A stretch of 64,000 nt of DNA from Desulfarculaceae bacterium (GCA_020444545.1 JAHLKT010000003.1:310001-374000), one strand, 5' to 3'; numbered from the stretch's first letter, positions 1-9,588 are shown. A program made the numbers and translations. The notes: generated by a model not told the origin, from the letters alone.

Positions 1-718
<718 letters not shown>

Positions 719-790
719 GACGACACTCCTTAGGGAGTTGGGGTTGGCGGGCAACCTATGCCTTTCGCGCCCGCTGCCACTTTAAACTTT

Positions 791-867
791 TGGAGCCCAC
801 GATCGGGCTTGAACCGATGAACCTCTTCCTTACCAAGGAAGTGCTCTACCTGCTGAGCTACGTGGGC
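791..867 (-). tRNA. tRNA-Thr (GGT anticodon)
   Basis: On the minus strand the sequence folds as a cloverleaf. The acceptor stem is GCCCACG/CGTGGGC, the anticodon stem CTTCC/GGAAG has loop TTGGTAA (anticodon GGT), the T arm is ATCGG/CCGAT, and the 3' CCA is encoded. It lies 72 bases upstream of tuf and is part of the tRNA-tuf transcription unit. Confidence 0.95.
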
Positions 868-932
868 TGAAACCAATCCTTATGTATGCACTCTCCGCCG
901 CGCCGGTCGCCCGGGGGCGGGGCCTATTTCCT

Positions 933-1017
<85 letters not shown>

Positions 1018-1171
1018 AGGTTCTTCTTATGTATCCAGGCTCGCGGCCGCCAAGCGGCAAAGCCCGTGAAGCCAACATCGTCCCGGATGCCCGGGCCGCC
1101 CGTGGCCCCTTGTAAGCTCTCTGGCAACCCGCCGGTCGCCGTCCTGATCGCGCCCGCGCAGCCGTTTCGGC

Positions 1172-1247
1172 TGGAGCTGGCGATGGGACTTGAACCCGCA
1201 ACCTTCTGATTACAAATCAGATGCTCTGCCAGTTGAGCTACGCCAGC
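1172..1247 (-). tRNA. tRNA-Thr (TGT anticodon)
   Basis: Minus-strand cloverleaf with acceptor GCTGGCG/CGCCAGC, anticodon stem TCTGA/TCAGA with loop TTTGTAA (anticodon TGT), and an encoded CCA. It is the first gene of the tRNA-tuf unit, 16 bases downstream of a strong promoter -10 box. The outer T-stem pairs are imperfect (a G-T and a C-A opposition), but the rest of the fold is clear. Confidence 0.93.
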
Positions 1248-1263
1248 GTTTCAAGTGCGCAGA

Positions 1264-1292
1264 AATATACCCCACCCTTCGTCCAGAGGCAA
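1264..1292 (-). promoter_or_regulatory. Sigma-70 promoter of the tRNA-tuf unit
   Basis: On the minus strand TTGCCT (1287-1292) is separated by exactly 17 bases from TATATT (1264-1269). The box lies 16 bases before the mature 5' end of tRNA-Thr(TGT), which is the right place to drive the tRNA cluster and tuf. Confidence 0.75.
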
Positions 1293-1416
1293 CCACTGGC
1301 GCACAACGCAACGTTCCCTCCGGATGGGACCGGGTGGCTAATCAACGAATTATTACACCACACCTCACGATTTTGCAATAGCGGCGACCCCAAAAAAACA
1401 TACGCAAGCCGCCGCC

Positions 1417-1445
1417 TTGCGATGACCCCCCAGCCTTCTTATATT
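1417..1445 (+). promoter_or_regulatory. Sigma-70 promoter of the ClpX-like gene
   Basis: TTGCGA (1417-1422), a 17-base spacer and TATATT (1440-1445) on the plus strand, about 78 bases before the ATG at 1523. It diverges from the tRNA-tuf promoter, so the 275-base gap 1248-1522 is a divergent promoter region with nothing else obvious in it. Confidence 0.6.
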
Positions 1446-1522
1446 GGATATATGGAGTCCGGCTCCGGCCCCCAGGAGGGACAGGAGCGACTCGCCACCT
1501 TTGTATAAGGCAGGATCAACCC

Positions 1523-3319
1523 ATGAGCCAAGAAAAAAATAACGCCCCCAGCGGCGAAAAGACCAAGCGCGGCTCCTCGGACCACGAGCGCCTGGAACGG
1601 CAGCTCAGCGAATACGTGGCCAAGAAGTACGCTTCCAAGGCCCGCCAGGCCGCGCCCGAGTTCTGCGCCTTGCCCGGCCTGGACAGCGAGGACGAGGACG
1701 GGGTGTGGAGCCGCATCAACTTCGACATGCGCCCCGAGGAGCTGGTGGCCTATCTGGACCAGTACATCGTGCGCCAGGACGAGGCCAAGGCCGTGCTGGC
1801 CACCAAGATATGCACCCACTTCAACCGAGCGAAATACCTTAGCAAGCACGCTAGCGACGACCCCGCGGACGGGGTGGGCCTCATCAAGAACAACGTGCTT
1901 TTGATCGGCCCCACCGGGGTGGGCAAGACCTACCTGGTCAAGCTCATCGCGGCCAAGCTGGGCGTGCCTTTCGTCAAGGGCGACGCCACCAAGTTCAGCG
2001 AAACCGGCTATGTGGGCGGCGACGTTGAAGATTTGATCCGCGACCTGGTGCACGAGGCGGGCGAGGACCTGGAGCTGGCCCAGTATGGCATCGTGTATGT
2101 GGACGAGATCGACAAGATCGCGGCCAGCCACAACCTCATCGGCCCGGACGTGAGCCGCACCGGGGTGCAGCGCGCCCTGCTCAAGCCCATGGAGGAGACC
2201 GAGGTCGACCTCAAGGTGGCCCACGACCCCATCAGCCAGATCCAGGCCATCGAGAGCTATCGCAAGACCGGCAAGCGCGAGAAGCGCACCGTGAACACCC
2301 GGCATATTTTATTCGTGATGTCGGGGGCTTTCGGTGACTTGCCCGAGGTGGTCAAGCGACGGATGAACAAGAAGGAGCTGGGCTTCGGGGCCAAGGTGGT
2401 CGACCCGGCGGCGGACCAGGAGTACTTCCAGGAGATTACTCCCCAGGACCTGGTGGAATACGGCTTTGAGAACGAGTTCGTGGGCCGTCTGCCGGTGAGC
2501 GTGGTCCTGGAGGAGCTGAGCGCCGAGGACTTGCACCAGATACTGCGCAACCCGAACAACCCGGTGATCATCAGTAAAAAGAGGGACTTCGCGGCGTACG
2601 GCATCGACCTGCGCCTGGAGGACGAGGCCTTGCGGGCCTTGGCCGAAAAGGCGGCGGAGATCAAGACCGGCGCCCGCGCCCTGGTCACGGTGGTGGAAAA
2701 GGCGCTGTTGCCCTTTGAGCGGGTCTTGCCCAGCACGGAGATCAAGCATCTGCTGGTCACTCCCGAGCTGGTGGCCGACCCCAACGCCGAGCTGGAGCGC
2801 ATCATGGCCGGCGAGGAGGCCGAGGCCGACCTGGAGCGCTTCGAGCTGGCCGGCCGGGCCGAGCGCATGGAGCTGTTGAAGATGATCGCCAAGCGCGAGG
2901 CGCTCTACGCCGAGCGCCTGGAGGCCGAGCTGACCCCGGCGCGCATGGACCTGATCGCGGACGAGTATTACCGCGCGGGCATGAGCCTGGGCGCGGCCTA
3001 CGACCGGGTCATTGACCGCCTGCGCCAGGTAAAGGAGTTCGAGGTCGCCTTCTTTGACCGCTATGGTATAAAGATCAAGTTCTCCGAGCCGGCCGAGGTG
3101 GCCATATTGGCCGGGGCCGCGGCTGAAAGCTGCGGGGTCCAGCTGTATTGCCAGCGTCTCAGCCAGGTGCTGGAGCCGGGGCTTCGGCTGGTCAAGGACC
3201 GCACCGGACGCTCCGAGTTCCTGCTGCCCGAGGACGCGGTGTACGACACGGACCGCTACCTGCATCACTTGTTCGAGGAGCACTACAATCAGACCCTGGG
3301 CGAGCCGAGGCAAAGTTAA
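1523..3319 (+). CDS. ClpX-like AAA+ ATPase with a non-canonical N-terminus and C-terminal extension
   Basis: Predicted ATP-dependent unfoldase of the ClpX/HslU clade, 598 aa, cytoplasmic. Walker A is GPTGVGKT (129-136), Walker B IVYVDEID (190-197), the sensor-2 region reads KTGARAL, and the pore/insert region is ClpX-like. An LGFGA segment (286-290) matches the IGF loop with which ClpX docks on ClpP. Two things are unusual. The N-terminal zinc-binding domain of ClpX is replaced by about 65 charged residues without a CxxC pair, and roughly 150 residues follow the usual ClpX C-terminus. It is therefore a ClpX paralog rather than the housekeeping clpX, and clpP is not adjacent. It stands alone with its own promoter and is followed by a hairpin at 3380-3416. 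Substrates and the partner protease are unknown. Confidence 0.88.
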   Translation: MSQEKNNAPSGEKTKRGSSDHERLERQLSEYVAKKYASKARQAAPEFCALPGLDSEDEDGVWSRINFDMRPEELVAYLDQYIVRQDEAKAVLATKICTHFNRAKYLSKHASDDPADGVGLIKNNVLLIGPTGVGKTYLVKLIAAKLGVPFVKGDATKFSETGYVGGDVEDLIRDLVHEAGEDLELAQYGIVYVDEIDKIAASHNLIGPDVSRTGVQRALLKPMEETEVDLKVAHDPISQIQAIESYRKTGKREKRTVNTRHILFVMSGAFGDLPEVVKRRMNKKELGFGAKVVDPAADQEYFQEITPQDLVEYGFENEFVGRLPVSVVLEELSAEDLHQILRNPNNPVIISKKRDFAAYGIDLRLEDEALRALAEKAAEIKTGARALVTVVEKALLPFERVLPSTEIKHLLVTPELVADPNAELERIMAGEEAEADLERFELAGRAERMELLKMIAKREALYAERLEAELTPARMDLIADEYYRAGMSLGAAYDRVIDRLRQVKEFEVAFFDRYGIKIKFSEPAEVAILAGAAAESCGVQLYCQRLSQVLEPGLRLVKDRTGRSEFLLPEDAVYDTDRYLHHLFEEHYNQTLGEPRQS

Positions 3320-3379
3320 AGCAACCACTATAACTTTATCGACCGCTCGTCCAGGCGGAACGTTGCCCATATAAACCCA

Positions 3380-3416
3380 CCTGAATATCGCGCCAGCGAT
3401 ATTCAGGAAGGTTTTT
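3380..3416 (+). terminator. Terminator after the ClpX-like gene
   Basis: A perfect 12-bp inverted repeat, CCTGAATATCGC (3380-3391) and GCGATATTCAGG (3396-3407), with a 4-base loop is followed by AAGGTTTTTT. It lies 60 bases past the stop codon at 3319, which fits an intrinsic terminator. Confidence 0.7.
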
Positions 3417-3428
3417 TGAAGGGGATGC

Positions 3429-3468
3429 CCGAAGGGGAAACTTTTTTGCAAAAAAGTTTCCCCTTCGG
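3429..3468. repeat. 40-bp perfect palindrome upstream of ahbC
   Basis: CCGAAGGGGAAACTTTTTT (3429-3447) and its exact reverse complement (3450-3468) flank a GC dinucleotide, so the 40 bases form one perfect palindrome. It sits 20 bases before the ATG of ahbC. It may be a terminator-like extragenic palindrome, a REP-type repeat or a cruciform site; the sequence alone does not decide. Confidence 0.8.
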
Positions 3469-3488
3469 AAATACGCGAAAGGCCCGTC

Positions 3489-4673
3489 ATGATCGGCATA
3501 TCCAAGCTCTACTGCGGGACGGTGGAACCCAGCGACGCGCTGCGTTACGGCCGCAAATCTAAGGACTTGCCCAGCCATCTGCTTCAGTTCGCCGAGGACA
3601 AGAAGCCGGTGGTGGTCTGGAACATGACCAAGGCCTGCAATCTGAAGTGCGTTCATTGCTATGCCCACGCCACGGCCGGGCCGGCCAGCGACGAGCTGAC
3701 CACCGCCGAGGCCAAGGCCATGATCGACGACCTGGCCATGTTCGGCTCGCCGGTGATCCTGTTCAGCGGCGGCGAGCCCCTGATGCGCCCCGACCTGCCC
3801 GAGCTGGCCCGCTACGCCACGGGCAAGGGCATGCGGGCGGTGATCAGCACCAACGGCACGCTGATTACCAAGGACAAGGCCAAGGAACTCAAGGACATTG
3901 GCCTGAGCTACGTGGGCGTGAGCCTGGACGGCATGCCCGCGGTGCACGACAAGTTCCGCGGGGTGCCGGGCGCATTTGAGCAAGCGCTCGAAGGCATCCG
4001 CAACTCCATGGCCGCCGGGCTCAAGGTGGGCTTACGCTTCACGGTGTTTCAGCACAACGCCGCCGAGGTGCCCGCCTTGTTCGACATCATCGAAAAAGAA
4101 GGCATCCCGCGCATTTGCTTCTACCACCTGGTCTACGCCGGGCGGGGCAGCAAGCTCATGGACGAGGACCTGGGCCACCAGGGCACCCGCGAGCTGCTGG
4201 ACCTGATGATGGACCGCACCAAGGCCCTGTTCGACAAGGGCATCTGCCCCGAGGTGCTCACCGTGGACAACCACGCGGACGGCCCCTACGTATACTTAAG
4301 GCTTTTGCGCGAAGACCCGGAGCGGGCCAAGGAAGTCCTGGAGCTGCTCAGCTGGAACGAGGGCAACTCTTCGGGGCGGGGCATCGGGTGCGTGTCCTGG
4401 GACGGCAAGGTGCATCCGGATCAGTTCTGGCGGCACCTGGACCTGGGCAACGTGCGCGAACGGCCTTTCAGCGAGATATGGAGCGACACCAGCCACCCCG
4501 TCCTGGGCAAGCTCAAGGACAAGCGGCCGCATGTGACCGGCCGCTGCGCCACCTGCCGTTGGCTGGACATCTGCGGCGGCAACTTCCGGGTGCGCGCCGA
4601 GGCCGCCACCGGCGATCTCTGGGCGCCCGACCCGGCCTGCTATCTGACCGACGAGGAGATAGCCCAGGCGTAA
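3489..4673 (+). CDS. ahbC: 12,18-didecarboxysiroheme deacetylase (radical SAM/SPASM)
   Basis: Radical SAM enzyme of the alternative heme pathway of sulfate reducers and archaea. It removes the acetate side chains of 12,18-didecarboxysiroheme to give Fe-coproporphyrin. The N-terminus MIGISKLYCG...DALRYGR and the segment before the cluster are characteristic of AhbC. The [4Fe-4S] ligands are C50-x3-C54-x2-C57 and a GGEP motif follows at about 95-98. The C-terminal third holds a SPASM-type cysteine set (GCVSWDG, then CATCRWLDICGG, then PACY). The length of 394 aa is normal. AAAGG about 9 bases upstream supports the ATG at 3489. HemB lies about 2.8 kb downstream, so heme genes are loosely clustered here with an island between them. 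AhbA, AhbB and AhbD are not in the window. Confidence 0.92.
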   Translation: MIGISKLYCGTVEPSDALRYGRKSKDLPSHLLQFAEDKKPVVVWNMTKACNLKCVHCYAHATAGPASDELTTAEAKAMIDDLAMFGSPVILFSGGEPLMRPDLPELARYATGKGMRAVISTNGTLITKDKAKELKDIGLSYVGVSLDGMPAVHDKFRGVPGAFEQALEGIRNSMAAGLKVGLRFTVFQHNAAEVPALFDIIEKEGIPRICFYHLVYAGRGSKLMDEDLGHQGTRELLDLMMDRTKALFDKGICPEVLTVDNHADGPYVYLRLLREDPERAKEVLELLSWNEGNSSGRGIGCVSWDGKVHPDQFWRHLDLGNVRERPFSEIWSDTSHPVLGKLKDKRPHVTGRCATCRWLDICGGNFRVRAEAATGDLWAPDPACYLTDEEIAQA

Positions 4674-4734
4674 TCACCCGGATTAACGGCTATCTTTTCG
4701 CCAACTTACTTTCCCCTCGGAAAGCCGTGGCCCT

Positions 4735-5409
4735 ATGCCTCTGCTCGATCCCACCAAGAAAAACCCCATGGTCATGCCGGACGGCACGGTCATCAAGACC
4801 GTGGTGCACCTGAACCAGGTGATCGACCACCCGCGCATGGAAATCGGTGATTTCAGCTACTTCGGGCATTTGGAGGTGCTAGAGGACTACGCCGGGTACC
4901 TGGCGCCCTACCTGTTTCCCCTTAGCCCGGAAAAGCTGGTGATCGGCAAGTTCTGCCAGTTAGCCCACGGGGTACGCATCATCACCAGCTCTGCCAACCA
5001 CGACATGAGCGGGTTCTCCACCTTTCCCTTTAACAACTTCACCATGACCCCCCATACCACCATGGATGATATACGAGCCATGTTCAACGTCCCCGGCCGC
5101 AAGGGCGACACGGTGATCGGCAATGACGTGTGGATGGGCATGAACGCCACGATCATGCCCGGGGTCACGGTGGGCGACGGCGCGATCATCAGCGTGGGCG
5201 CGGTGGTGGCAAGGGACGTGGAGCCCTACACCATCGTGGGCGGCAACCCGGCCCAACCGCTGAAAAAGCGCTTTGACGAGGCGACTATCCAGGCCTTGCT
5301 GGAGATCCGCTGGTGGGACTGGCCGGTGGAGAAGATCGAGGCCAATATCGACGCCATCACCAGCGCGGATATTGAGAAGCTGCGCGAAGTGGCCAAGCCA
5401 GCGGCTTAG
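4735..5409 (+). CDS. Hexapeptide-repeat acyltransferase (CatB/Vat-like)
   Basis: A 224-residue left-handed beta-helix acetyltransferase of the type B chloramphenicol/streptogramin acetyltransferase family. The SSANHDM segment carries the presumed catalytic His89. It is followed by the loop typical of the xenobiotic group and by hexapeptide repeats ([32 protein letters not shown]). The C-terminus [20 protein letters not shown] is also typical. It starts 61 bases after ahbC, so it may be in the same transcript. The real acceptor is unknown, and most chromosomal members are not resistance enzymes. Its stop codon overlaps the convergent stop of the DUF5131 gene by four bases (5406-5409). Confidence 0.85.
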   Translation: MPLLDPTKKNPMVMPDGTVIKTVVHLNQVIDHPRMEIGDFSYFGHLEVLEDYAGYLAPYLFPLSPEKLVIGKFCQLAHGVRIITSSANHDMSGFSTFPFNNFTMTPHTTMDDIRAMFNVPGRKGDTVIGNDVWMGMNATIMPGVTVGDGAIISVGAVVARDVEPYTIVGGNPAQPLKKRFDEATIQALLEIRWWDWPVEKIEANIDAITSADIEKLREVAKPAA

Positions 5410-6137
5410 GCATAGGCCAGCTTCGGGCTTTCGCCGGGCATACCATCCCAGGTCCGGCCGTCCAAAAGGCGGCCGGCCTTTTTTTTGTTGACCCCGCCCC
5501 ACTGCTTGAAGAAGAAGGGCACTCCCTCGGCCAGGCATCGCGCCTGAATCTGGTGAACCCATTCCTCGCGCATAGGCCGGGCCCCTGGGCCTGACTCCCC
5601 GCCCACGATAACCCAATCGATACCTTTTAAATTCAGGTTTGGAAGGGGGCCGAGCAGGGGCTCCAGAGACAGGAACTTGACCTTGGCCGGGGTGTCACGC
5701 AGGTAGTCGATGCGGTCAACGTGGTCGGCGTTTTCCACGGTCACACCCATCCAGATGTGTTCGGGCCATGGAAGGTGTGGGGCAACCTCGGCAAGGCGAG
5801 CGCCCCGCTTGGTGAGTACCTGGTAATGGTGCTGGTCTCCCACGACCATTACCGCAAACACCTTCTTTATATAATCGGTGTCCACGCTCTGGTGGAAGAG
5901 GTCGCTCATTGAGTTGACGAAGATCATTTTGTGCTTTTTCCAGCCCAGGGGCACGTTGAGCATGTGGGGCTGGAGAGTCACCTTGAAACCGTGGGCATAG
6001 TTACGGTTGCCCATGGCCTTGAGCCGCTTGGCCAGACGCTCGGCGTAGCAGTAGCGGCACCCCTCGCTGATCTTGGTGCAGCCGGTGACCGGGTTCCAGG
6101 TCGCCTCGGTCCACTCTATTTTGGAGGAACTAGACAT
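5406..6137 (-). CDS. Three-Cys-motif protein, phage Gp37/Gp68 (DUF5131) family
   Basis: A 243-aa protein of the DUF5131 (Gp37/Gp68) family. It begins [15 protein letters not shown] and carries the three-cysteine motif C20-x6-C27-x2-C30, followed by [10 protein letters not shown]. Family members are thought to be related to radical SAM enzymes, the three cysteines being able to hold an [4Fe-4S] cluster; the reaction is not known to me. Other conserved pieces are [32 protein letters not shown] and [12 protein letters not shown]. The ATG is two bases after the stop of the upstream TcmP gene, so translation is probably coupled. The 3' end collides with the acyltransferase gene in a four-base convergent overlap. 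Together with TcmP it forms a mobile-looking two-gene module. Confidence 0.88.
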   Translation of the reverse strand: MSSSSKIEWTEATWNPVTGCTKISEGCRYCYAERLAKRLKAMGNRNYAHGFKVTLQPHMLNVPLGWKKHKMIFVNSMSDLFHQSVDTDYIKKVFAVMVVGDQHHYQVLTKRGARLAEVAPHLPWPEHIWMGVTVENADHVDRIDYLRDTPAKVKFLSLEPLLGPLPNLNLKGIDWVIVGGESGPGARPMREEWVHQIQARCLAEGVPFFFKQWGGVNKKKAGRLLDGRTWDGMPGESPKLAYA

Positions 6138-6139
6138 GG

Positions 6140-7276
6140 TTAGGAGCCTTTCTCTGGAAAGGTCACTATAGCATTATCAGCCAATGTGTTTTTCCTTCTC
6201 TTTTCTGCCGGTGGATTTATTTTTAATCTTCCTTCAGCCTCCAACCTTTTTAAAGCATCCTTATAATGCTTAATAATATATGGCTTCCCAAAATTATGTT
6301 TCATATAAATATCAAAGACGCTCAAAGATTCTCCCGAAAAATCCTCTAACAACATATCGCGCAAATCTTGCATTGGCCTATAGCCATAAGCCAACAATGG
6401 AAACTTTTCATTATCGACAGGAGCATATTCGAAACTTGGCACTCCTTGATACTCTTTCGAACTTTCTCCGCTCATAATTGTCTTCATTATGTCGTAGCCT
6501 TTGTAATGTTTACTTACGAAAAACAAGTGATGGCTTGTACGTATCCCGGGATCATCCTTAAAACGAAAATTAAGAACAAATTTGCCACCGCATTCGATAC
6601 GCAAGGCCTCGGTCATGGCCGACAGAATAGCATCCTCGCGGTCGTCGGGCCCCATACAACCAATTCGACTCCTCAGATATTCTGCCCTTCTCTCTCCAAA
6701 CAAATCATCCAGATGCTGTTTGAACGAACCGACCTCCAACGAACGGTTAATCCTGGCATAATTAAAAAAGAAGATGCAGTCGCTTCCAAAATCCTTAATC
6801 AGGGACTTAATCAATGGCAAGGTAAGCCCCTTATAACCCCATGGGTCTAAAAAACTTAGAGTGGGCGGCAACTTATTATTTTCAAATATTTTAATTAATT
6901 CTTCACCAACTTCATCCGACATGAATCGAGGTTCATTTTGCAACAATTTTATATTCGGTATCTTTGCAACTTCCCTCTCAAGATCGTTAATATTCTCCGA
7001 ATTGATATCATTGAAAAAGGTTTTTAATCTTTTCATCAACTCTGGCGCACAAACAGCCTGTTCAAGTATCAATATCGGAGTTGAAATAGTTCCATCTTTA
7101 TAAACTCCTGGCCCAGCGTATAAATCTACATACGCAAGATTGCCTCTGCCTATGCCAGGATTCTTTTTAATCATTCCAAGCATAACACTCGACCAAGCTT
7201 TGAAATACTTGGCTACTATTATTGATTTAACTTTGGATTGCTCTTTCGGTTCTTCAAAAAAGGAGTTGTCAACCAT
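6140..7276 (-). CDS. tcmP: Three-Cys-motif partner protein (TcmP family)
   Basis: A 378-aa protein recognisable as TcmP, the family named for travelling with three-Cys-motif proteins. The fold looks methyltransferase-like: DLYAGPG (51-57) resembles the SAM-binding motif I, LDPWG (143-147) resembles a catalytic DPPW-type motif, and a Rossmann-like alternation lies between them. The C-terminal quarter ([28 protein letters not shown]) looks like a winged helix. The coding sequence is clearly AT-richer than the flanking ahbC and hemB regions, a sign of recent transfer. It is the upstream gene of the pair, with a G-rich Shine-Dalgarno just before the ATG. No function has been established to my knowledge; nucleic-acid or protein modification is an inference from the motifs. 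Confidence 0.85.
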   Translation of the reverse strand: MVDNSFFEEPKEQSKVKSIIVAKYFKAWSSVMLGMIKKNPGIGRGNLAYVDLYAGPGVYKDGTISTPILILEQAVCAPELMKRLKTFFNDINSENINDLEREVAKIPNIKLLQNEPRFMSDEVGEELIKIFENNKLPPTLSFLDPWGYKGLTLPLIKSLIKDFGSDCIFFFNYARINRSLEVGSFKQHLDDLFGERRAEYLRSRIGCMGPDDREDAILSAMTEALRIECGGKFVLNFRFKDDPGIRTSHHLFFVSKHYKGYDIMKTIMSGESSKEYQGVPSFEYAPVDNEKFPLLAYGYRPMQDLRDMLLEDFSGESLSVFDIYMKHNFGKPYIIKHYKDALKRLEAEGRLKINPPAEKRRKNTLADNAIVTFPEKGS

Positions 7277-7468
7277 AAGGCCCCCCGACCTTGCACTCTA
7301 TTTAACGGTCATCACAGAAAACTCCTGCGATTCACTGATCCTCTTGTATCTACATACCATACACGCGTTGATCTTAAAAGAAGTTTTTAGGTATGTTGAC
7401 CCCCCCGCTCCCCTCCGGTAATACTGTCCTCACAGTCACTTAACCCTGTTTGCCGTGGAGGCAACCCC

Positions 7469-8446
7469 ATGTCCTTCCCCCTGGTGCGGATGCGCCGCCT
7501 GCGCAAATCCGAGGCCATGCGCCGGATGGTGGCCGAGACCGTGCTCAACCCGTCCGACTTCATCTACCCCCTGTTCGTGTGCCCCGGCGAAAACGAGTGC
7601 CAGGGCATCGGCTCCATGCCCGGGGTGAACCGCTTTTCCATCGACGCGCTCACCGAGGAGTGCAAGGCGGTCTACGACCTGGGCGTCCCGGCGGTGATCC
7701 TCTTCGGCATCCCCGAGAAAAAGGACGCCCTGGGCACCGAGGGCTACAGCCCCAAGGGCATCGTGCCCCGCGCGGTGCGGGCCATCAAGAAAGCAGTCCC
7801 CGGCCTGCTGGTGGTGTGCGACGTGTGCCTGTGCGAATACACCAGCCACGGCCACTGCGGGGTGCTGGACAAGGGCCACGTGCACAACGACGCCACCCTG
7901 GAGCTCTTGGCGCGGGCCTCGGTGGCCTATGCCCAGGCCGGGGCGGACATCGTGGCCCCCAGCGACATGATGGACGGCCGGGTGTGGGCCATCCGCGAGG
8001 GCCTGGACGAGGCAGGCCTGGAGGACACGCCCATCATGTCCTACGCGGCCAAGTATGCCTCCGCCTTCTACGGCCCCTTCCGCGAGGCGGCCGACAGCGC
8101 GCCCCAAGAGGGCGACCGCCGGGGCTACCAGATGGACCCGCCCAACTTCCGCGAGGCCCTGCGCGAGGTGGCCCTGGACGTGGAGGAGGGCGCGGACATG
8201 CTCATGGTCAAGCCCGCCCTGCCCTATCTGGACGTGCTCAGCGCGGTGCGCCAGGAGTTCGACCATCCCCTGGGCGCTTATCAGGTCTCCGGCGAGTACG
8301 CCATGATCAAGGCCGCTGGCGAGCGCGGCTGGATCGACGAAGAGCGGGTGATGATGGAGAGCCTGACCTGCATCAAGCGGGCGGGCGCGGACTTCATCCT
8401 GACCTATTTCGCCAAGGACGCCGCCGCCTTGCTGGGGAGGCGCTAA
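7469..8446 (+). CDS. hemB: Porphobilinogen synthase (delta-aminolevulinate dehydratase)
   Basis: Condenses two 5-aminolevulinate molecules to porphobilinogen, an early step to siroheme, heme and cobalamin. The 325 residues are full length. The zinc-binding cysteines are C120, C122 and C130 in [13 protein letters not shown], and the Schiff-base lysines are K195 ([15 protein letters not shown]) and K248 ([11 protein letters not shown]). A GGAGG lies about 10 bases before the ATG at 7469. It overlaps nothing upstream, where the AT-rich tcmP promoter region lies, and is followed after two bases by the YchF-like GTPase, so these two form an operon. In this organism the product probably feeds the AhbC heme route and the B12 needed by NrdJ. 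Confidence 0.97.
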   Translation: MSFPLVRMRRLRKSEAMRRMVAETVLNPSDFIYPLFVCPGENECQGIGSMPGVNRFSIDALTEECKAVYDLGVPAVILFGIPEKKDALGTEGYSPKGIVPRAVRAIKKAVPGLLVVCDVCLCEYTSHGHCGVLDKGHVHNDATLELLARASVAYAQAGADIVAPSDMMDGRVWAIREGLDEAGLEDTPIMSYAAKYASAFYGPFREAADSAPQEGDRRGYQMDPPNFREALREVALDVEEGADMLMVKPALPYLDVLSAVRQEFDHPLGAYQVSGEYAMIKAAGERGWIDEERVMMESLTCIKRAGADFILTYFAKDAAALLGRR

Positions 8447-8448
8447 CC

Positions 8449-9468
8449 ATGCGCCTGGCCCTGTGCGGCATGCCCTCGGCGGGCAAATCCACCCTGTTCG
8501 CGGCCCTGGCCGGACGCCGGGCGGCCACGGGCGGGCGCGCCGAGTCCAACCTGGCCCTACTCAACGTGCCCGACCAGCGGGTGGACGACCTGAGCGATCT
8601 GTTCAAGCCCAAGAAGACCACCTTTGCCCAGATAAGCTTCGTGGACCCGCCCCCGCCCCCGGCAAAGCCCGAGGACCCCACCGCCAAGATGCCCCCCGAG
8701 CTGCGCCAGTGCGAGGGGCTCTTGCAGGTGGTCAGGAACTTCGACGGCGGCCTGGGCGCGCCCGACCCGGCCGGGGAGTACCGCGCCTTTGTGGACGAGA
8801 TGCTCCTGCACGACCTCATCAGCGTGGAGCGCCGCCTGGAGCGCATCGCGGGCGAGCGCCAGCGCGGCCGCGAGACGGACAAAGAGGAGATCGCCCTGCT
8901 GGAGCGGGCCCAGGAGCTGCTCAACGCCGAGCGCCTGCTTGGCGAGGACGAGGAGATCCCGGGCCATCCCAAGCTCAGGGGCTTCGGCCTGCTCACCGCC
9001 AAGCCGCGCATCGTGGTGGTCAACAACGCGGAGGACGACCCCGAGGCCCCGGAGTTGGGCGAGGGCGTCACGCCGGTGGTGGTGCGCGCGGCCATCGAGG
9101 CCGAGCTGGCCGAGCTGGAGCCCGAGGAGGCGGCCGAGTTCATGGCCGACCTGGGGCTTGCCGAGAGCGCCCTGGACCGGCTCATCGCCGCGGCCTATGC
9201 CGCCAGCCGTTTGATCAGCTTCTTCACGGTGGGCGAGGACGAGGTGCGCGCCTGGACCATCACCCAGGGCACCGACGCCCAGCACGCGGCCGGGGCCATC
9301 CACTCCGACCTGGAGCGGGGCTTCATCCGGGCCGAGGTGATGAGCTACCAGGACCTCATGGAGCAGGGATCCGAGGCCGCCATCAAGAAGGCGGGGCTCT
9401 TGAAGGTGGTGGGCAAGGACTATATTGTCTCGGACGGCGAAATAATGCACGTCCGCTTCAACGTATAG
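8449..9468 (+). CDS. YchF-like Obg-family GTPase
   Basis: A 339-aa P-loop protein. G1 is GMPSAGKST (7-15), G3 is around FVDPP (64-68), and the G4 position reads NNAE (192-195). YchF proteins carry NxxE there instead of NKxD and bind ATP as well as GTP. A coiled-coil insert (about 120-160) and a TGS-like C-terminal domain (VRAWTITQGTDAQHAAGAIHSDLERGFIRAEV) follow. The protein is shorter and more divergent than canonical YchF (about 363 aa), so it may be a second, specialised copy. The ATG at 8449 follows the hemB stop by two bases, and an upstream frame extension is ruled out because it runs through hemB out of frame. Confidence 0.85.
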   Translation: MRLALCGMPSAGKSTLFAALAGRRAATGGRAESNLALLNVPDQRVDDLSDLFKPKKTTFAQISFVDPPPPPAKPEDPTAKMPPELRQCEGLLQVVRNFDGGLGAPDPAGEYRAFVDEMLLHDLISVERRLERIAGERQRGRETDKEEIALLERAQELLNAERLLGEDEEIPGHPKLRGFGLLTAKPRIVVVNNAEDDPEAPELGEGVTPVVVRAAIEAELAELEPEEAAEFMADLGLAESALDRLIAAAYAASRLISFFTVGEDEVRAWTITQGTDAQHAAGAIHSDLERGFIRAEVMSYQDLMEQGSEAAIKKAGLLKVVGKDYIVSDGEIMHVRFNV

Positions 9469-9511
9469 CCTTGACAGAAGGGCCTTTGCCCACTAAATAT
9501 TAGCTCACTCT

Positions 9512-9588
9512 GGCGATGTAGCTCAGATGGTGAGAGCATGCGGCTCATATCCGCAGTGTCCGGGGTTCAAGTCCCTGCATCGCCACCA
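9512..9588 (+). tRNA. tRNA-Met (CAT anticodon)
   Basis: Cloverleaf with acceptor GGCGATG/CATCGCC, anticodon stem TGCGG/CCGCA with loop CTCATAT (anticodon CAT), T arm CGGGG/CCCTG and an encoded CCA. The fully paired first acceptor pair argues against an initiator. Elongator Met is preferred, but a tRNA-Ile whose CAT anticodon is modified to lysidine cannot be excluded. It stands alone between two protein genes. Confidence 0.9.

Noticed and set aside
4735-5409. Chloramphenicol resistance gene
   Set aside because: Only family-level similarity to CatB/Vat hexapeptide enzymes. Chromosomal position behind ahbC and host-like composition do not support a resistance role.
5406-7276. Prophage remnant
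   Set aside because: The DUF5131 protein is named after phage genes, but no integrase, structural phage gene or attachment-site repeat flanks the pair.
7450-9468. Single long frame that would fuse sequence across hemB into the GTPase
   Set aside because: In the hemB part it is out of frame and low-complexity. The GTPase has its own ATG at 8449 directly after the hemB stop.
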